Shown: positions 31,888 to 40,301 of the stretch, piece by piece
Numbering within the stretch: position 1 is the first letter of the stretch
Layout of the letters: every line of letters starts with the position of its first letter
NCBI RefSeq assembly: GCF_900162695.1
Contig: NZ_FUIH01000007.1
Span: 868,001 to 932,000 of the forward strand
Direction: 5' to 3'
Origin: Virgibacillus siamensis
GTDB lineage: Bacteria > Bacillota > Bacilli > Bacillales > Amphibacillaceae
DNA length: 64,000 bases
Program-made: the position numbers and the translations under genes
Notes under the pieces: model-generated
What the model was told of the DNA's origin: nothing
Database searches by the model: none
What the model saw: the letters and a program-made list of their open reading frames with translations, nothing else

Positions 31888-32900
31888 TGTACATCACTTC
31901 CTGACTCGATTGAAACTGCATGGGCGATACATGGGATTGAGTCTTTTTGCTGAACAGACAATGGCGAATGCAGGGATCCTGTTGCAACAACGAGGATTCT
32001 GTTCAGTTCGTTGCGCTTCATTTTCTTAAGAAAATGCCCGTAAACAACGACTGCAGAACATGCAGCACCACTTCCGCCCGCAAGCACAGGCTGTCCTTCG
32101 CGATAAATAGTCAGACCGCAGTCTTTATAGTTTTCCTCTGTGACAGCAATTCCCCGTTTTTGAAGTAAATCCAATGATGTGTCGTGTCCAATGTGCCCAA
32201 GATCCCCCGTGATAATTAAGTCATAATAGGACGCATCGACATTACGTTCCCGCAAATGAGTTTCAATGGTATCTACTGCTGCCGGTGCCATTGCACCGCC
32301 CATATTGAACGGATCTGACATGCCCATGTCAACGACTTTTCCAATTGTTGCTGATGTAATCCGCGGACCGTTTCCTTCCTTTGCAACAAGGGCACAACCG
32401 GCACCTGTTACCGTCCATTGTGCAGTTGGCGGTTTTTGTCCGCCATATTCGGTGGGATAACGAAACTGTTTTTCGGCTGCTGCATTATGGCTTGAGCAAC
32501 CGCTCAAAATATAGTCCGCACCATCACCATTGACAATAAACGCCGACAATGCCAGACTCTCCATTGATGTGGCACACGCACTAAACAGACCAAAATAGGG
32601 GATCGCCATTGTTTTTGCTGCAAAACTTGTCGGGGTAATTTGGTTAATCAAGTCTCCGCTGATAAAGAATTTTACTTGTTCCTTTTCAATCGGGCTGTTT
32701 TTCACAGCATACTGACAGGCTTCTTCCATCATGATTTGATTAGCTTTTTCAAAAGAAGACTGGTTAAGCCAGATGTTATCGTGCAGCAGATCAATATCAT
32801 CAGGAATGTTTCCTTTCGCTTCAAAAGGGCCACCAACAGTACCTGAAGAAATAATGACCGGTTTCTTATCAAAAATCCATGTACGATGTCCGGAAAGCAT
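31884..32900 (-). CDS. spoVAD: stage V sporulation protein AD
   Basis: A 338-residue protein, the same length as B. subtilis SpoVAD. It has a thiolase-like fold and binds dipicolinic acid. Recognisable segments are IISSGTVGGPFEAKG near residues 17-31, PYFGLFSACATSMESLALSA near 101-120, ITGDLGHIGHD near 226-236 and GGSGAACSAVVVYGH near 269-283. ATG at 32900 shares one base with the spoVAC stop; an upstream ATG at 32915 would add five residues inside spoVAC. It is soluble but works at the inner spore membrane with SpoVAC and SpoVAE. Central gene of the operon. Confidence 0.94.
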   Translation of the reverse strand: MLSGHRTWIFDKKPVIISSGTVGGPFEAKGNIPDDIDLLHDNIWLNQSSFEKANQIMMEEACQYAVKNSPIEKEQVKFFISGDLINQITPTSFAAKTMAIPYFGLFSACATSMESLALSAFIVNGDGADYILSGCSSHNAAAEKQFRYPTEYGGQKPPTAQWTVTGAGCALVAKEGNGPRITSATIGKVVDMGMSDPFNMGGAMAPAAVDTIETHLRERNVDASYYDLIITGDLGHIGHDTSLDLLQKRGIAVTEENYKDCGLTIYREGQPVLAGGSGAACSAVVVYGHFLKKMKRNELNRILVVATGSLHSPLSVQQKDSIPCIAHAVSIESGSDVQ

Positions 32901-33379
32901 TATAATCCACCCCACGTTACAAGTACCAATTTGATTAATGAAATGACGAAAGCCGCAAATACCCCGAACAGAATGACAGACCCTGCCAGCTTGAACATAT
33001 TGCCGCCAACTCCAAGTACAAAACCCTCTGTACGGTGTTCAATGGCTGCCGAAATGACGGAATTTCCAAACCCGGTTACTGGTACAGCTGACCCAGCTCC
33101 GGCAAATTGTCCAATGCGATCGTAAACTCCGAACCCCGTCAGAAACATTGTTACAAAAATTAATGTGGCAACAGTAGGATTACCTGCTGTCTGTTCTGTA
33201 AAGTTAAAAAAGTAGATGTATAGGGTTGAAATAATTTGGCCGATAAAGCATATAAAACCACCGACTAAAAAGGCTTTCAGACAATTTTTCAGAAGTGGCC
33301 GTTTTGTTTCATGCTTCTTCTGAAAGGACTGGTATTCTTGTGCGGCAGGTGGTAAATTTTTTTTCTTTTTATCTGCCAT
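32900..33379 (-). CDS. spoVAC: stage V sporulation protein AC
   Basis: A membrane protein of about 159 residues with four spans. It carries the SpoVAC motif FAGAGSAVPVTGFGNSVISA in its middle and GGNMFKLAGSVILFG near the end. SpoVAC acts as a mechanosensitive channel component for dipicolinic acid. I place the start at ATG 33379 (MADKKKKN); an in-frame ATG at 33412 would add 11 residues but overlaps the end of the preceding lipoprotein gene and has no ribosome-binding site. The lysine-rich N-terminus is probably cytoplasmic. Second core spoVA gene of the operon. Confidence 0.93.
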   Translation of the reverse strand: MADKKKKNLPPAAQEYQSFQKKHETKRPLLKNCLKAFLVGGFICFIGQIISTLYIYFFNFTEQTAGNPTVATLIFVTMFLTGFGVYDRIGQFAGAGSAVPVTGFGNSVISAAIEHRTEGFVLGVGGNMFKLAGSVILFGVFAAFVISLIKLVLVTWGGL

Positions 33380-33398
33380 GTTCCAATCACTCTTTTCA

Positions 33399-33857
33399 TT
33401 ATGTTTGTTCATGCATTAAGGTAACCAACTGATTAATTTTCTTGTTTAACTTTTTTTTGCTGATATTACCTGAATCAATATCTTTTTCCAGACGATTTAG
33501 CTCAATAACCATTTTTTTATCAGTGGACAGTTCCACTTTCTTATTCGGAAACGCTTTTGTCACTTTTTTTTGCAGATTCTTTTCTATTTTTGACAATGCG
33601 AAGCGATGATGATGCTTTATTTCAATCGCGATTAAAAGTTTCTTCTCTGTGTTGACTGCATGGATGGAAGTAATGGGATCCTGATTGTGCAGCATTTTTT
33701 TCGCCCTGTTGGAATCATGCTGATCGATTTTATGGTTGCTTGTAATATAAGATAGGTTTACCCCGTCTTCTTGCCCAGTTGAATTGTCTGTTGCTGAACA
33801 GCCAATTAAAAAAAAGATTAATCCAAATACGATTATGGTTCGATAGACCCTCATCAT
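33399..33857 (-). CDS. YhcN/YlaJ-family sporulation lipoprotein
   Basis: A lipoprotein of about 152 residues. The signal peptide ends in FLIGC with the lipid-carrying Cys near residue 20. The body contains ITSIHAVNTEKKLLIAIEI, HHHRFALSKIEKNLQKKV and FPNKKVELSTDKKM, which match the YhcN/YlaJ spore lipoprotein domain. GGGGGG precedes ATGATG at 33857. A YhcN-like gene in second place, between DUF1657 and spoVAC, is one of the defining features of the spoVA-2mob operon. It should sit in the inner spore membrane and aid germination. Confidence 0.87.
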   Translation of the reverse strand: MMRVYRTIIVFGLIFFLIGCSATDNSTGQEDGVNLSYITSNHKIDQHDSNRAKKMLHNQDPITSIHAVNTEKKLLIAIEIKHHHRFALSKIEKNLQKKVTKAFPNKKVELSTDKKMVIELNRLEKDIDSGNISKKKLNKKINQLVTLMHEQT

Positions 33858-33915
33858 GTATCCCCCCGATTTGAAGGAGGTTGGCATGATATACCAACCC
33901 CATGAATTAACAAAT

Positions 33916-34122
33916 TTAAAAACCTTTGTACTGCGGTTCTTCCGTTTCCATTTGCTGAACGCGTGGTTCCACACTTTGGAGAACGCTCTCAGTTTGCTTT
34001 GCAGCATTTTCATACATTTGTTTTGCTGCTTTATTTTGTGTTTGTAATGCAAATTGTTCAAAGCTTGCCTGGGCACTCTTTAAGCCGGCAATTGTTTGTT
34101 TAACCTGACTCGATACTGTCAC
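33916..34122 (-). CDS. DUF1657 small sporulation protein, first gene of the operon
   Basis: A 68-residue helical protein starting MTVSSQVKQTIAGLKSAQAS and ending EEPQYKGF, a textbook DUF1657 protein. A strong AAGGAGG precedes the ATG. It opens the eight-gene spoVA-like operon. Upstream, at about 34.15-34.2 kb on this strand, GCGTATAA and GAATTATA stand roughly 16 bp apart, a poor match to a forespore sigma-G promoter; I do not annotate it as a promoter. Confidence 0.87.
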   Translation of the reverse strand: MTVSSQVKQTIAGLKSAQASFEQFALQTQNKAAKQMYENAAKQTESVLQSVEPRVQQMETEEPQYKGF

Positions 34123-34331
34123 AATATTTCCTCCTTTACATGCACCTCATTATTTATAATTCAATAAAAGCCCTGAATTATACGCTCTATTTTTTATTTG
34201 TTTCGGTTAACTGGTCAGAAGGGTACAGTAATCTTGAATCCATGACAAAATAAGGAAACTTTTTAATGGTTTTTTGAAACTTTAGACCTGAAAAATTCGT
34301 CTTACTATATAGGAACAGGGGGGGAGAGAAC

Positions 34332-34778
34332 TTGAAAAAGCCGGTTTCTGTGCTTCTAGTGCTTCTAATTATTATGGCAGGATTGTTCTTTTTTTATTTA
34401 CGGTATTCGAATGGAGATTTAACAACGGAAAAAGCTACGGCTTCTATACATAAAGATGATTTTGTTATGCACATCCGTGTTGAAAATGAAGAAAAAGGTT
34501 TTCGGGTGTATCGTTCTATCCAATATGTTGGAGAAGACGAAGTAGAAGTTATTCATCAGACACCATTGATATCTGTTTCTTTCCGGCATAAAAATCATGA
34601 TTATACAGGCAGCACTGTATCAAATGTGCTGGAATCGGACAGCAATTATCATCCGCAGACACCAAAGCATTTTGATTCACCGAAAAGAGGGAAATATACA
34701 TTATATTGTCAAGCGAAATTTTCAGTAAATGGTGAAGAAAAGAAAATTATACATAAGGAAAAACTTTCGTTCCATTAA
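34332..34778 (+). CDS. membrane-anchored protein, unknown
   Basis: A 148-residue protein with one N-terminal span (VLLVLLIIMAGLFFFYL) and an extracellular domain of about 120 residues. That domain is beta-rich: FVMHIRVENEEKGFRVYRSI, then VEVIHQTPLISVSFR, and KRGKYTLYCQAKFSV. It may be an Ig-like fold. GGGGGGAG precedes the start at 34332 (ATG/TTG region: the codon is TTG, giving MKKPVSV). The direction is opposite to the spoVA operon, so it has its own promoter, which I could not locate with confidence. The family is not recognised. Confidence 0.65.
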   Translation: MKKPVSVLLVLLIIMAGLFFFYLRYSNGDLTTEKATASIHKDDFVMHIRVENEEKGFRVYRSIQYVGEDEVEVIHQTPLISVSFRHKNHDYTGSTVSNVLESDSNYHPQTPKHFDSPKRGKYTLYCQAKFSVNGEEKKIIHKEKLSFH

Positions 34779-34783
34779 TAAGA

Positions 34784-34834
34784 GGCAAAGACTTATGCAG
34801 TTAGATGCTCCATTTTCTAGTTACTGGCATTTTT
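34784..34834. terminator. convergent terminator with words shared by the palindromic repeats
   Basis: Between two convergent genes TGCAGT (34796-34801) can pair with ACTGGCA (34823-34829), with one bulge, followed by TTTTT. The interval also contains AAGAGGCA, as at the ends of copy 2 of the repeat, and GCTCCATTTTCTAG, the reverse complement of which resembles AATTAGAAAATGGAGC of copy 1. It may be a short remnant of the same element. Confidence 0.45.
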
Positions 34835-35558
34835 ATTGTGTTCGGATATCGAATTGAATTTTAGTTACGGGCACACTGTTCTGTTGCCATTTATCCATAT
34901 TGGATTTAGTTGGTTTTGGAACTGCGGGTTTAACGACCTCGATTGTATTATTGTCAAACCAATAGGATGAAATAAGCGGCCACTTAAAACCGAGGAGCTG
35001 TTCATCCGTAGATTTGTTCTCCAGGGTTAGTGGTACCCAATTTTTAAGATCGATAACAACGATATCTGATAGTGGGACAGGTGTCGTTTGTTTCCGGTTA
35101 AAGTGAAGCATGATTTTGTCGTTGTCCGGAGATAACTGTATTTGCATCGATTTTGCCATATCGGCAACCAGATATGCCTGATTTTTCTTTGATTTGTCCA
35201 GCAAAAGATAGGAGCATAATTTTTTGTGACAGGAGAATTCCAACAGATAAAGCTCTTTGCTGTCTGCTTCAATTCGGGACAGGTTCATCTCTCTAATGGC
35301 TTTTTCCCTGTTTTTGGATGTCCTTAGGTAAACATTTAAAATAGGTACCATTTCAAGGTTAATCATAATTTGTTCATCCGGAAGTGCAAATTCCACAAAT
35401 TTCTCTGCTTCATCCTGAACATTCGTTTGCTTTTTTACAATTGCCGGATTACTGTCGGGGTTTTCCGGCGGGGAATCTTTTTTTACAATGACAGGCTCCT
35501 CACTGCAAGCAGCCAGTAATAATAATAGCAGCATAAAACACATTACTTTTTTCAGCAT
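34833..35558 (-). CDS. lipoprotein, unknown
   Basis: A 241-residue predicted lipoprotein. The signal peptide ends in LLAAC with the lipidated Cys near residue 18, followed by a Pro/Lys-rich linker and a domain of about 190 residues. Segments such as MINLEMVPILNVYLRTSKNR and LSDIVVIDLKNWVPLTL suggest a beta-propeller or sandwich fold, but no family is recognised. ATG at 35558 has GGAG eight bases before it. It stands alone on the minus strand. The two internal cysteines in FSCHKKLCSY may pair outside the cell. Confidence 0.68.
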   Translation of the reverse strand: MLKKVMCFMLLLLLLAACSEEPVIVKKDSPPENPDSNPAIVKKQTNVQDEAEKFVEFALPDEQIMINLEMVPILNVYLRTSKNREKAIREMNLSRIEADSKELYLLEFSCHKKLCSYLLLDKSKKNQAYLVADMAKSMQIQLSPDNDKIMLHFNRKQTTPVPLSDIVVIDLKNWVPLTLENKSTDEQLLGFKWPLISSYWFDNNTIEVVKPAVPKPTKSNMDKWQQNSVPVTKIQFDIRTQ

Positions 35559-35637
35559 ATGCAATACTCCGTTTTTTCAGATTACATTTATTATACTAAA
35601 AAATTGACAGAAATAAAGCCTTATTACATACAAAAAA

Positions 35638-35657
35638 AACACCACAATTGTGATGTT
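35638..35657 (-). terminator. palindromic terminator of the 60-aa membrane protein gene
   Basis: The arms AACACCACAA and TTGTGATGTT are almost fully self-complementary, with one mismatch. On the minus strand a run of seven T residues follows. It lies directly after the gene's stop codon. Confidence 0.65.
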
Positions 35658-35840
35658 TTATAAATTTCTTTGGCTGTTGTGATCCTCAGTTTCTCCATGG
35701 GAAAGATAATCTTCATGCAATTCTTCTTTTTCTTCTTTGGATAAAGCAGCATTTTTATTCGGGTTTTGTCCTTTTGATTTTAAAAACATGACCAGAATTA
35801 TAATTACAGCAATGATAATGACAGCATAAATCCATGTCAT
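35658..35840 (-). CDS. small single-span membrane protein, 60 aa
   Basis: A 60-residue protein with an N-terminal membrane helix (WIYAVIIIAVIIILVMFL) and a charged tail rich in Glu, Lys and His (EEKEELHEDYLSHGETEDH). AAGGAGAG stands 7 bases before the ATG, and a palindromic terminator follows, so this is a complete small transcription unit. Small proteins of this type (YtzI-like) are common in Bacilli without known function. Its own unit and good signals make it a confident gene. Confidence 0.72.
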   Translation of the reverse strand: MTWIYAVIIIAVIIILVMFLKSKGQNPNKNAALSKEEKEELHEDYLSHGETEDHNSQRNL

Positions 35841-35993
35841 ATGGATCTCTCCTTAATTCGTTTCTTACTATATATCCTTTCTGGTTTATAGTAAAACATT
35901 CATGATTTTATCAGAGATGGAATTATCTATTTTCAGTCTTTTTTGTTACAATTTAATTAACAGATACATTCTAAAGGGGAAGGTTGGATCAGT

Positions 35994-37256
35994 TTGGTGG
36001 AGATGCGAAAGCCAATTCAGGTAAATGAAGCAATCGATTGTGTTTTGCAATTCCAGTATGAAGGGGAGACAGAATACGTTTCTATCAATAACTGTGACAA
36101 TAGAAGACTTGGTAAAGCTATCATTGCCGATGAACCTGTTCCATCATTTGATAAATCACCATATGATGGATTCGCTTTCAATTCGGGAGATACAAACGGT
36201 GCCGGACGCAATAATCCTGTTCAGTTTGAAGTCGTAGAACATATCGGCGCCGGTCAGGTTCCGGTTGTTAAGCTGAAAAATGGGCAGGCGACCCGCATAA
36301 TGACCGGAGCTAAAATCCCGGAAGGAGCAGATTGTGTCGCAATGTTTGAAATCTGCCAGACATTTGAAGAAAACCAGAAGCCTTATATAACTATTAAGCG
36401 TCGGATGCAGGCAGGTCAAAATATAATTAAAAAAGGTTCAGAAGTGACTAGAGGGACAAAGCTTGTAGACCGGGGTGAACTGATTAACCCTGGGGTAAAG
36501 GCGTTACTTGCAACATTTGGTCATAGTGAGGTTTGTGTTGCCAGGCGTCCAGTTGTCGGTGTGATTGCAACGGGAACTGAACTGCTTGATGTTGATGAGG
36601 AATTGCAGCCGGGAAAAATCCGCAATTCCAATGCATTTATGATTGAATCCCAGATTATTCGTGCTGGTGGTGTTTGTAAATATTACGGTAAATTGGCGGA
36701 TGATTTTGAACCAAGCTATGATTTAATACGATCCGCTTTAAAAGAAGTGGACATGCTTATTACGACCGGTGGGGTTTCGGTCGGTGATTTTGACCTGATG
36801 CCGGATATCTATCATAAACTTGGTGCAAACGTGTTGTTCAACAAAGTTGCCATGCGGCCTGGAAGTGTAACAACGGTTGCAAATTGTGATGGGAAACTAT
36901 TGTTTGGTCTGTCAGGAAACCCCTCGGCATGCTATGTAGGCTTTGAATTGTTCACACGGCCGGTAATCCAGCACTGTTTATTTAATAAAAAGTTATTTCA
37001 AAAACGAATAAAAGCTGTACTTGGAAAGGATTTTCCGAAACCAAATCCATTTACACGATTTGTACGTTGCTATTATGCATATGAAGATGGCAGGGTTCAT
37101 GCCTATCCGGCCGGACTGGATAAATCGAATGTGGTGACATCGCTTGCCAATTCAACCGGTTTGATGATTTTACCGGGGGGAACACGCGGATATAAGGCAG
37201 GGGATGATGTCGAAGTATTACTTCTAGACAATCAAGATGGACAGCAGGAATACTAA
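35994..37256 (+). CDS. moeA: molybdopterin molybdenumtransferase MoeA
   Basis: A 420-residue MoeA. It inserts molybdate into adenylylated molybdopterin, the last general step of molybdenum cofactor synthesis. Family segments: PSFDKSPYDGFAF near residues 50-62, RIMTGAKIPEGADCV near 101-115, GVIATGTELLD near 189-199, ITTGGVSVGDFD near 255-266 and LFGLSGNPSACYVGFELF near 303-320. AGGGGAAGG at 35975-35983 suits the TTG at 35994; ATG at 36003 is an alternative start. It is followed after 21 bases by moaA, so the two form an operon that can serve the formate dehydrogenase 11 kb upstream. Confidence 0.93.
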   Translation: MVEMRKPIQVNEAIDCVLQFQYEGETEYVSINNCDNRRLGKAIIADEPVPSFDKSPYDGFAFNSGDTNGAGRNNPVQFEVVEHIGAGQVPVVKLKNGQATRIMTGAKIPEGADCVAMFEICQTFEENQKPYITIKRRMQAGQNIIKKGSEVTRGTKLVDRGELINPGVKALLATFGHSEVCVARRPVVGVIATGTELLDVDEELQPGKIRNSNAFMIESQIIRAGGVCKYYGKLADDFEPSYDLIRSALKEVDMLITTGGVSVGDFDLMPDIYHKLGANVLFNKVAMRPGSVTTVANCDGKLLFGLSGNPSACYVGFELFTRPVIQHCLFNKKLFQKRIKAVLGKDFPKPNPFTRFVRCYYAYEDGRVHAYPAGLDKSNVVTSLANSTGLMILPGGTRGYKAGDDVEVLLLDNQDGQQEY

Positions 37257-37277
37257 CACAGTGAGGGAGTGGCTGCG

Positions 37278-38297
37278 GTGAGTCAAAATAGTCCAATTAC
37301 AGATCAATTTGGCAGAGTTCTTAAGGATCTTCGGATTTCTGTAATTGATAAATGCAATTTACGTTGTACATATTGTATGCCAAAAGAAATATTTGGCGAA
37401 GATTATGTGTTTTTGCCTGAAGAAGCTTTGCTTGATTTTGAGGAAATCACCCGTTTGGCTAAATCGTTTGCTTCGCTCGGTGTGGAGAAAATCCGTATAA
37501 CGGGCGGGGAACCTTTAATGCGCAGGGATTTGGACCGATTAATAAAAGATCTTATTGAAATCCCTGGCATCCGGGATATTGCGTTGACAACGAATGGAAT
37601 TTTGCTTCCGAAAAAGGCAAAGAAGCTTAAAGCAGCAGGGTTAAAACGTGTCAATATTAGTCTGGATGCAATTGAAGACGAGGTATTTAAACAAATTAAC
37701 GGGAAAGGTGTCGTTACAAAGCCTGTTTTGAAAGGTATTGAAGCGGCACAAGAAGCGGGACTGCAAGTGAAAATTAATACGGTCGTTAAAAAAGGAATGA
37801 ATGAGGGTCAAATTCTTCCGATGGCACGCCATTTTAAAGACACAGGCGTTATACTGCGGTATATTGAATTTATGGACGTCGGAAATCATAATGGATGGGA
37901 TTTAAATAATGTGATTTCCAAAAAGCAAATTATTAACACGATTCACAAGGAAATGCCGCTTGAACTTGCGGAACAGAATTATTACGGAGAGGTTGCCTCC
38001 AGATTTCGTTATAAGGACGGCGGGGGTGAGATTGGTGTGATTTCCTCCATAACAGATACTTTCTGCAGTACATGCACCCGTATCCGTTTGTCTGCCGATG
38101 GTAAATTATATACTTGTTTGTTTGCATCGGAAGGCTTTGACATTCGGGACAGAATGCGTGATCAGCTAAACGATGAACAGTTGACTGGAATACTGGCAGA
38201 TTTGTGGGGCGGAAGAACAGACCGATATTCCGATGAACGTGCTGAACAAAAACATTCAAAACGCCGGAAAATTGAGATGTCTTATATTGGCGGTTAA
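37278..38297 (+). CDS. moaA: GTP 3',8-cyclase MoaA
   Basis: A radical SAM enzyme of 339 residues that converts GTP to the first intermediate of molybdopterin synthesis. The N-terminal cluster is CNLRCTYC (Cys26, Cys30, Cys33); the C-terminal cluster uses CSTCTRIRLSADGKLYTC. ITGGEPLMRRDL and NISLDAIEDEVFKQING are further family blocks. GTG at 37278 lies 8 bases after AGGGAG; an in-frame GTG at 37269 would overlap that site. It ends SYIGG, a variant of the GG tail that is essential in MoaA. Co-transcribed with moeA and a YwpF-like gene. Confidence 0.94.
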   Translation: MSQNSPITDQFGRVLKDLRISVIDKCNLRCTYCMPKEIFGEDYVFLPEEALLDFEEITRLAKSFASLGVEKIRITGGEPLMRRDLDRLIKDLIEIPGIRDIALTTNGILLPKKAKKLKAAGLKRVNISLDAIEDEVFKQINGKGVVTKPVLKGIEAAQEAGLQVKINTVVKKGMNEGQILPMARHFKDTGVILRYIEFMDVGNHNGWDLNNVISKKQIINTIHKEMPLELAEQNYYGEVASRFRYKDGGGEIGVISSITDTFCSTCTRIRLSADGKLYTCLFASEGFDIRDRMRDQLNDEQLTGILADLWGGRTDRYSDERAEQKHSKRRKIEMSYIGG

Positions 38298-38310
38298 AGG
38301 GGAGAAATGA

Positions 38311-38730
38311 ATGAAAACCTTCAAACTGAATTCACTGGATATTTTGCAAAGTAAGGAGTCAGAGATATCCCAGTACGGCATTGAACTGAAGGATGGATTA
38401 ATTATTAACCGGGAAGATGACCTGAACCAATGGATAATTGAAGCATATATCCGGCATGAATATCTTGAATATTTTAAAGAACTGCAGCAGGAACGGGATG
38501 AAGTGATGGTTCAGGTGAAGATTACTAAACCCGAAAACCAGCCCGCAACTTTTATTACATCGATTATTGGTGTTAACGAGATTGGACCGAATATTAATGT
38601 TCTTTTTAAAGGGACAATGGTTGATAGAAAGAAAGACAAAGTCTGGGATATGCTCAAATTATTGGTGGAACAGGGTTACCAGGGAGAGGAACTGCTTGAT
38701 GAATTTAAAGAACAGTTGAAGAATGAGTAA
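38311..38730 (+). CDS. YwpF-like protein
   Basis: A 139-residue protein beginning MKTFKLNSLDILQSKESEIS, with GIELKDGLIINREDDLNQWI near residues 23-42. This resembles the YwpF family of Bacilli, of unknown function. Residues about 70-105 hold a beta-rich stretch (MVQVKITKPENQPATF). It starts 13 bases after moaA with GGGGAG and ends before a terminator, so it is in the moeA-moaA transcript. Whether it helps cofactor synthesis or is a passenger is unclear. Confidence 0.72.
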   Translation: MKTFKLNSLDILQSKESEISQYGIELKDGLIINREDDLNQWIIEAYIRHEYLEYFKELQQERDEVMVQVKITKPENQPATFITSIIGVNEIGPNINVLFKGTMVDRKKDKVWDMLKLLVEQGYQGEELLDEFKEQLKNE

Positions 38731-38739
38731 TAATAGGGT

Positions 38740-38772
38740 GACTGCCGAAAAAAATCGGTGGTCATTTTATTT
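38740..38772 (+). terminator. terminator of the moeA-moaA-ywpF-like operon
   Basis: GACTGCCGA (38740-38748) pairs with TCGGTGGTC (38755-38763), including two wobbles, around AAAAAA, followed by ATTTTATTTT. Confidence 0.82.
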
Positions 38773-38936
38773 TCCGGGTTGATTTGAGGTTTTCGCTGCA
38801 CTATAATCATAAATTATTGGCGTTAAATTAACAGGATCAAAAAATAGGAGGCATTTCTGTTAAGGCGCTGTTATAATGTTACTATGTTTTTAAAATAAAG
38901 TTGATTGAACAATGTGGATTACCAAGGAGTATTGTT

Positions 38937-40298
38937 ATGTTGACGAAACCGCTATTACACTGGATCAATAAATTATCACCAGTCCAGTTGATTCTGCTAT
39001 TTTATTTTATTGCTGTAATTGTATCGACCATCGTACTGGCACTCCCTGTTGCACATCAGGACGGTATTGAAGTGCCTTTGATTGATGTATTGTTTACTGC
39101 AGTGAGCGCAATCAGTGTGACCGGATTGTCTGCTGTTACCATTGCTGACACGTTCAGCACAACAGGTATTGTCTTTCTGGCTGTTATACTCCAATTAGGT
39201 GGAGTTGGAGTAATGGCCATTGGTACATTTATTTGGCTGTTGATTGGTAAAAAAATTGGATTGAGAGAACGCCGTTTAATTCAAACCGATCAGAATCAGA
39301 CCTCTTTTGAAGGAATGGTTCGTCTGGTTAAACAGATTCTGATTGTAATTTTGACAATAGAATTTTTTGGTTTCCTGATTCTGGGGACGCACTATCTGCA
39401 ATATTACCCAACCGCAAAAGAAGCATACTTTCATGGTTTTTTTGCAACTATCAGCGCAACAACAAACGGTGGGTTTGATATTACTGGACAGTCACTAACT
39501 CCATTCAAGGATGATTATTTTGTTCAGTTTATAATTATGCTTCTTATTATATTTGGTGCGATTGGGTATCCGGTGCTAATTGAAGTGAAAAGCTTCCTGT
39601 TTGCAAGAGGGGAAAAACGAAAACATTTACGGTTTTCCTTGTTTACAAAAGTTACAACTTTGACATTTTTTATATTGATTATTGTAGGCACCGTTTTAAT
39701 TATGTTAATGGATTTCGGCAGATTTTTTGCCGATAAATCCTGGCATGAAATTTTGTTTTATTCATTGTTCCAGTCTGTTACAACAAGAAGTGCCGGACTT
39801 TCTACAATGGATATCAGTCAACTATCCTTGTCAAATCAGTTTTTTATGTCGCTGCTCATGTTTATTGGTGCCTCGCCCAGCAGTGCTGGCGGTGGTATTC
39901 GGACAACGACCTTTGCATTAGTTGTTATTTTCATTGTTACCTTTGCAAGAGGGGGGAAGAGTATACGGATTTTCGGACGTGAAGTATACGAAGAGGATTT
40001 GCTGAAAGCAGTTGCTGTGTCATTAATGGCGGGAATTATTTTAATCAGCGCTGTTCTAATCATGTTAATACTGGAACCATATTCGCTGAACCAGGTTCTG
40101 TTTGAAGCAGCTTCGGCCTTTGGAACAGTCGGATTATCACTGGGGATTACGAGTGATTTATCTGCCCCGACTAAAATAATCCTGATGATTCTTATGTTTA
40201 TTGGAAGAGTCGGTATCATTTCATTTTTGCTTATGTTTAAAAATAATAAAAAAAGCGGTAACTATCATTATCCAAAAGAAAAAATTATTATTGGCTGA
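38937..40298 (+). CDS. ktrB: K+ uptake channel subunit KtrB/KtrD (TrkH family)
   Basis: A 453-residue Trk/Ktr membrane subunit with four pore-loop repeats. Filter-like segments are SAISVTGLSAVTI (first), SATTNGGFDITG (second), TTRSAGLSTMDI (third) and SAFGTVGLSLGIT (fourth). It moves K+ with Na+ when gated by a cytoplasmic KtrA/C ring; a KtrC-type subunit is at 60.3 kb. ATG at 38937 follows AAGGAG; the longer frame from TTG 38901 has no such site. A TATAAT at 38872-38877 could be the -10, with no clear -35. KtrB versus KtrD cannot be decided from the sequence. Confidence 0.9.
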   Translation: MLTKPLLHWINKLSPVQLILLFYFIAVIVSTIVLALPVAHQDGIEVPLIDVLFTAVSAISVTGLSAVTIADTFSTTGIVFLAVILQLGGVGVMAIGTFIWLLIGKKIGLRERRLIQTDQNQTSFEGMVRLVKQILIVILTIEFFGFLILGTHYLQYYPTAKEAYFHGFFATISATTNGGFDITGQSLTPFKDDYFVQFIIMLLIIFGAIGYPVLIEVKSFLFARGEKRKHLRFSLFTKVTTLTFFILIIVGTVLIMLMDFGRFFADKSWHEILFYSLFQSVTTRSAGLSTMDISQLSLSNQFFMSLLMFIGASPSSAGGGIRTTTFALVVIFIVTFARGGKSIRIFGREVYEEDLLKAVAVSLMAGIILISAVLIMLILEPYSLNQVLFEAASAFGTVGLSLGITSDLSAPTKIILMILMFIGRVGIISFLLMFKNNKKSGNYHYPKEKIIIG

Positions 40299-40301
40299 AA
40301 A

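Noticed and set aside
34123..34260. Sigma-G promoter upstream of the spoVA-like operon
   Set aside because: The best pair of boxes (GCGTATAA and GAATTATA) departs from the forespore consensus, so I did not annotate it although such a promoter is expected.
35841..35993. Molybdenum cofactor riboswitch before moeA
   Set aside because: The gap is short and AT-rich without the long paired domains expected of that RNA; the moeA-moaA junction of 21 bases is also too short.
38773..38936. c-di-AMP (ydaO) riboswitch before ktrB
   Set aside because: The gap is about 165 bases and shows no paired architecture or terminator of that class; only a TATAAT is visible.
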